DNA from: DASXMX01 sp036794395
GTDB taxonomy: Bacteria; Planctomycetota; Phycisphaerae; Tepidisphaerales; Tepidisphaeraceae
Assembly (NCBI GenBank): GCA_036794395.1
Contig: DAIRGS010000300.1
Span: forward strand, 1-8,503
Reading direction: 5' to 3'
Length of the DNA stretch: 8,503 nt
Part shown: in pieces, positions 6,984 through 8,503 of the stretch
Layout: the number at the start of each line of letters is the position of its first letter
How positions within the stretch are numbered: the stretch's first letter is position 1
Position numbers and translations under genes: made by a program
Notes under the pieces: model-generated
What the model saw: only the letters and a program-made list of their open reading frames with translations
Told to the model about the DNA's origin: nothing
Database searches by the model: none

Positions 6984-7105
6984 AAAGAGATGCAACCACG
7001 GAGGCACGGCCTTCGGCTCGACTCGACCGCCTTCGGCTCTGAGGCTCAGGCTCGAAGAGAGCTCGTCGCGGGCTGAGGCTCAGGCTCGAAGAGAGGCACG
7101 GAGGC
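6984..7105 (+). repeat. Interrupted ACGGAGGC array with lead box
   Basis: A lead box, AAAGAGATGCAACC (6984-6997), runs into ACGGAGGC (6998-7005) and ACGG (7006-7009). The array is then broken by about 88 nt of other repeats and resumes with ACGGAGGC at 7098-7105. The lead box resembles GAAGAGATTTAACC at 8367-8380 (11 of 14 identical), linking this array to the palindromes around the reductase gene. Confidence 0.6.
7009..7095 (+). repeat. Nested direct repeats inside the ACGGAGGC array
   Basis: GCCTTCGGCTC occurs at 7009-7019 and 7029-7039. A 23-nt unit beginning CTGAGGCTCAGG and ending CGAAGAGAG occurs at 7039-7061 and 7073-7095 (34-nt step), with no mismatches. The segment appears to have expanded within, or been inserted into, the array. 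Confidence 0.75.
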
Positions 7106-7127
7106 ACACCCCTCGCTTCGAGGTGTG
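7105..7127. repeat. Small hairpin
   Basis: CACACCCCTCG and CGAGGTGTG pair over nine bases around a CTT loop, with two extra C residues on the left side. It sits between the array and the long palindrome. There is no U-run after it. Confidence 0.5.
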
Positions 7128-7129
7128 AC

Positions 7130-7253
7130 TTGAACGGTGCCGAGAAGAAATGAACCCACGGATTTCACGGATGCCACGGATGGGAAAAGCGGTTTTTCCG
7201 TATCCGTGATATCCGTGTAATCCGTGGTTAAATTTCTTCCACGCTCCGTTCAA
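7130..7253. repeat. Long palindrome built of six ACGGAT units at 9-nt period
   Basis: The outer ends TTGAACGG (7130-7137) and CCGTTCAA (7246-7253) are perfect inverted repeats. Inside, GAAGAAAT (7144-7151) pairs with 7232-7239. The left arm has ACGGAT at 7158, 7167 and 7176, and the right arm has its complement ATCCGT at 7202, 7211 and 7220, each set spaced exactly 9 nt. Mismatches fall mainly in the 3-nt spacers. A four-base loop region lies near 7189-7192. It behaves as a MITE- or REP-like palindrome; no transposase gene is present in the window. Confidence 0.88.
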
Positions 7254-7255
7254 AT

Positions 7256-7270
7256 TCTGTGTCCTCTGTG
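7256..7270 (-). repeat. Two ACAGAG-type units at 9-nt period
   Basis: TCTGTG occurs at 7256-7261 and 7265-7270, separated by TCC. The second is followed by GCTAA, so the minus strand reads TTAGCCACAGAGG. The layout parallels TTAACC plus hexamers in the neighbouring palindromes and makes this a probable decayed relative. Confidence 0.5.
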
Positions 7271-7292
7271 GCTAATCCTCATTTGTCCCGCG

Positions 7293-8297
7293 CTAAATGC
7301 CGGCGGATTCGAGGATGAGTGCATCGATCTTCTTCAATTCTTCAGGGGAGAAATTCAGGTTCTTCAGGGCGGCGATGTTTTCTTCGAGCTGCTTCACGCT
7401 TGAAGCGCCGATCAGGGCGCTGACCACTGCGGGGAGGCGGAGGGTCCAGGCGATCGCCATCTGGGCGAGGGATTGGCCGCGTGCTTTGGCGATCTCGTTG
7501 AGGCCCGAGAGGATGTGACGCCGTTGCTCGACCGTGTGGCCGGCCACCCATAGCTGGGGCCAGATCGTGGCGGCCCGGCTGGTGGGCGAGACTTCGCCGT
7601 TAAGGAATTTGTCGGTCAGCAGCCCGGAAGCCAAAGGCGCAAAGGCAATGATCCCCGTGCCAAAGCGCTCGGCCTGCGAAACCAGGTCCCACTCGATCGT
7701 GCGGGCCAGCATGTTGTAATACGGCTGATGGATCGTGATTGGCGCCCAGTCATGCTGCTGCACCGTTCTTACTGAATCAGAATACTGCGCGCCCAGATAC
7801 GAACTCACACCGGCGTAGAGTGCCTTTCCCTGCTTCACCAATGTATCGAGCGCGCCCAGAGTCTCTTCCAGTGGGGTATTGGGGTCGGGGCGATGGGAGT
7901 AGAAGATGTCGAAATAATCGACATCCATCCTTTTGAGCGACTGATCGCAACTGGCGATGATATACTTGCGCGACCCCCATTCCCCGTATGGCCCCGGCCA
8001 CATGCGGTACCCGGCTTTGGAGCTGATGATCATCTCATCGCGCGGAAGCTGCTTGAGGATCTTGCCGCAGACCAGTTCGGCGTTGCCCGGCGGCTTGCCG
8101 TAGTTGTTGGCGAAATCAAAGTGGGTGATGCCCAGATCAAACGCGCGAAGAAGAACTTCGCCGGCGACTTGTTCGTCTTTGTAGCCGCCAAAAGTTTCCC
8201 AGGCGCCCAGTGAGACCGCGGGGAGCATCAATCCGCTGCGTCCGCATCGGCGGTAGACCATCTGTTCGTAACGATTGGCGGCGGGGATATGTGACAT
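7293..8297 (-). CDS. yghZ: Aldo/keto reductase, YghZ / L-glyceraldehyde 3-phosphate reductase type
   Basis: This 334-residue cytoplasmic NADPH-dependent enzyme resembles E. coli YghZ (AKR14 group), which reduces L-glyceraldehyde 3-phosphate and detoxifies methylglyoxal. The (beta/alpha)8 catalytic tetrad is complete: D61 and Y66 (HFDFANNYG), K94 (SSKAGY) and H135 (FYSHRPD). The subgroup motif MWPGPYGEWGSRKY (99-112) and the cofactor loop GASSVKQLEEN (297-307) also match; the position after GAS that is often Arg is Ser here. I chose ATG 8297 (MSHIPA...): it is preceded by AAAGGA at 11 bases and gives the family's N-terminus. A longer open frame to 8468 would add 57 residues, mostly translated from repeat DNA. 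Physiological substrate is not certain. Repeats lie on both sides, so it is probably a single-gene unit. Confidence 0.93.
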   Translation of the reverse strand: MSHIPAANRYEQMVYRRCGRSGLMLPAVSLGAWETFGGYKDEQVAGEVLLRAFDLGITHFDFANNYGKPPGNAELVCGKILKQLPRDEMIISSKAGYRMWPGPYGEWGSRKYIIASCDQSLKRMDVDYFDIFYSHRPDPNTPLEETLGALDTLVKQGKALYAGVSSYLGAQYSDSVRTVQQHDWAPITIHQPYYNMLARTIEWDLVSQAERFGTGIIAFAPLASGLLTDKFLNGEVSPTSRAATIWPQLWVAGHTVEQRRHILSGLNEIAKARGQSLAQMAIAWTLRLPAVVSALIGASSVKQLEENIAALKNLNFSPEELKKIDALILESAGI

Positions 8298-8308
8298 TGA
8301 AAAAAAAG

Positions 8309-8314
8309 TCCTTT
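8309..8314 (-). promoter_or_regulatory. yghZ: Ribosome binding site deciding the reductase start
   Basis: The minus strand has AAAGGA 11 bases before ATG 8297. The spacing is long but acceptable, and it supports this start over the 57-residue extension whose upstream part lies in a palindromic repeat. Confidence 0.55.
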
Positions 8315-8337
8315 GCGGTGTCGGGGAGGGATTACTC

Positions 8338-8361
8338 ACAGAAGCGACGGGGAACACGGAG
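8338..8361 (+). repeat. Degenerate 9-nt-period hexamer array
   Basis: ACAGAA (8338-8343), ACGGGG (8347-8352) and ACGGAG (8356-8361) are spaced exactly 9 nt apart with 3-nt spacers. The individual words vary but the period equals that of the palindromes at 7130-7253 and 8377-8458, so I read it as a decayed member of the same repeat class. Confidence 0.5.
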
Positions 8362-8376
8362 GGGAGGAAGAGATTT

Positions 8377-8458
8377 AACCGCAGATTGCGCAGATGCTCG
8401 CAGATGAAATGCCGGCCGCTTTTCTCTTCATCTGCGGCCATCTGCGAAATCTGCGTTG
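8377..8458. repeat. Palindrome built of six GCAGAT units
   Basis: The 32-nt arms 8377-8408 and 8427-8458 match as inverted repeats at 27 of 32 positions. The left arm has GCAGAT at 8381, 8390 and 8400; the right arm has ATCTGC at 8430, 8440 and 8449. Spacing is 9 or 10 nt. The loop is 8409-8426. The sequence before the left arm, GAAGAGATTTAACC (8367-8380, overlapping the arm), matches the minus-strand reading of 7226-7239 at 13 of 14 positions. It lies upstream of the reductase gene and may overlap its promoter region. Confidence 0.85.
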
Positions 8459-8498
8459 CAGCCCACAAGGCTGCGTGTCCTGCCGGTGTAAGTCCGGC
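8458..8498. repeat. Two short hairpins at the right edge
   Basis: GCAGCC (8458-8463) pairs with GGCTGC (8469-8474) around a 5-nt loop, and GCCGG (8482-8486) pairs with CCGGC (8494-8498) around TGTAAGT. The second resembles in form the CGGGCT-GGA-AGCCCG hairpin at the left edge. The window ends five bases later, so the full extent is unknown. Confidence 0.5.
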
Positions 8499-8503
8499 CG
8501 CGG

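Larger units (their letters stand above)
6888..7292. other. Gene-free 405-nt spacer filled with repeats
   Basis: No credible coding region is present between the reductase stop and the hinT start. From left to right it holds a GCGGC-AGA-GCCGC hairpin (6965-6977), an ACGGAGGC array interrupted by GC-rich direct repeats (6984-7105), a small hairpin (7105-7127), a long palindrome built on ACGGAT (7130-7253), and two TCTGTG units 9 nt apart (7256-7270). The hinT promoter should lie at its left end, but I see no clear hexamers. Confidence 0.7.

Noticed and set aside
6984..7270. CRISPR array
   Set aside because: The repeated units are 6-23 nt, with 3-nt or irregular spacers and palindromic halves; there are no repeat-spacer units of CRISPR size and no cas genes in the window.
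8298..8468. 57-residue N-terminal extension of the aldo/keto reductase
   Set aside because: The extension is largely encoded by the GCAGAT palindrome, lacks family similarity, and an internal ATG with a Shine-Dalgarno sequence gives the expected N-terminus.

Overview
The window looks like a chromosomal segment from a moderately GC-rich environmental bacterium, most likely a planctomycete (Planctomycetota). The best clue is a membrane protein ending in a CxxC-x11-CPEC zinc ribbon with a 'YDL' after the first cysteine pair, a tail I associate with planctomycete proteins. A secreted beta-propeller/phosphoesterase fusion and an abundance of short palindromic intergenic repeats fit that placement. 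No sequence search was possible, so the placement is inference.

Layout. 1-152: a structured intergenic repeat. 153-2666 (-): a large exported YVTN-propeller plus phosphoesterase protein. 2667-2883: a divergent promoter region. 2884-3483 (+): a small two-helix membrane protein with a C-terminal zinc ribbon. 3570-5471 (+): glutamine-hydrolysing asparagine synthase, possibly made from a leaderless mRNA. 5475-5569: an almost perfect 95-nt hairpin. 5638-6300 (+): a PlsC-type acyltransferase. 6301-6548: a dyad-overlapped promoter followed by a strong intrinsic terminator, together outlining a candidate small RNA of about 84 nt. 6549-6887 (-): a HinT-type HIT protein. 6888-7292: 405 nt of stacked repeats with no gene. 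7293-8297 (-): a YghZ-like aldo/keto reductase. 8298-8503: more of the same repeats.

The protein genes are ordinary housekeeping or accessory enzymes and do not form one obvious pathway: phosphate-ester hydrolysis outside the cytoplasm, amide transfer, phospholipid acylation, nucleotide phosphoramidate hydrolysis and carbonyl reduction. The unusual content lies between the genes. The repeats on both sides of the aldo/keto reductase share a construction rule: a lead box close to GAAGARATNNAACC, followed by a hexamer of the form RCRGAK repeated about every 9 nt, often folded back into a palindrome. The hexamer differs between copies (ACGGAT, GCAGAT, ACGGAG; ACAGAG in a weaker relative), but the spacing is kept. 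This, the asnB-plsC hairpin and the candidate small RNA are the items most worth following up.
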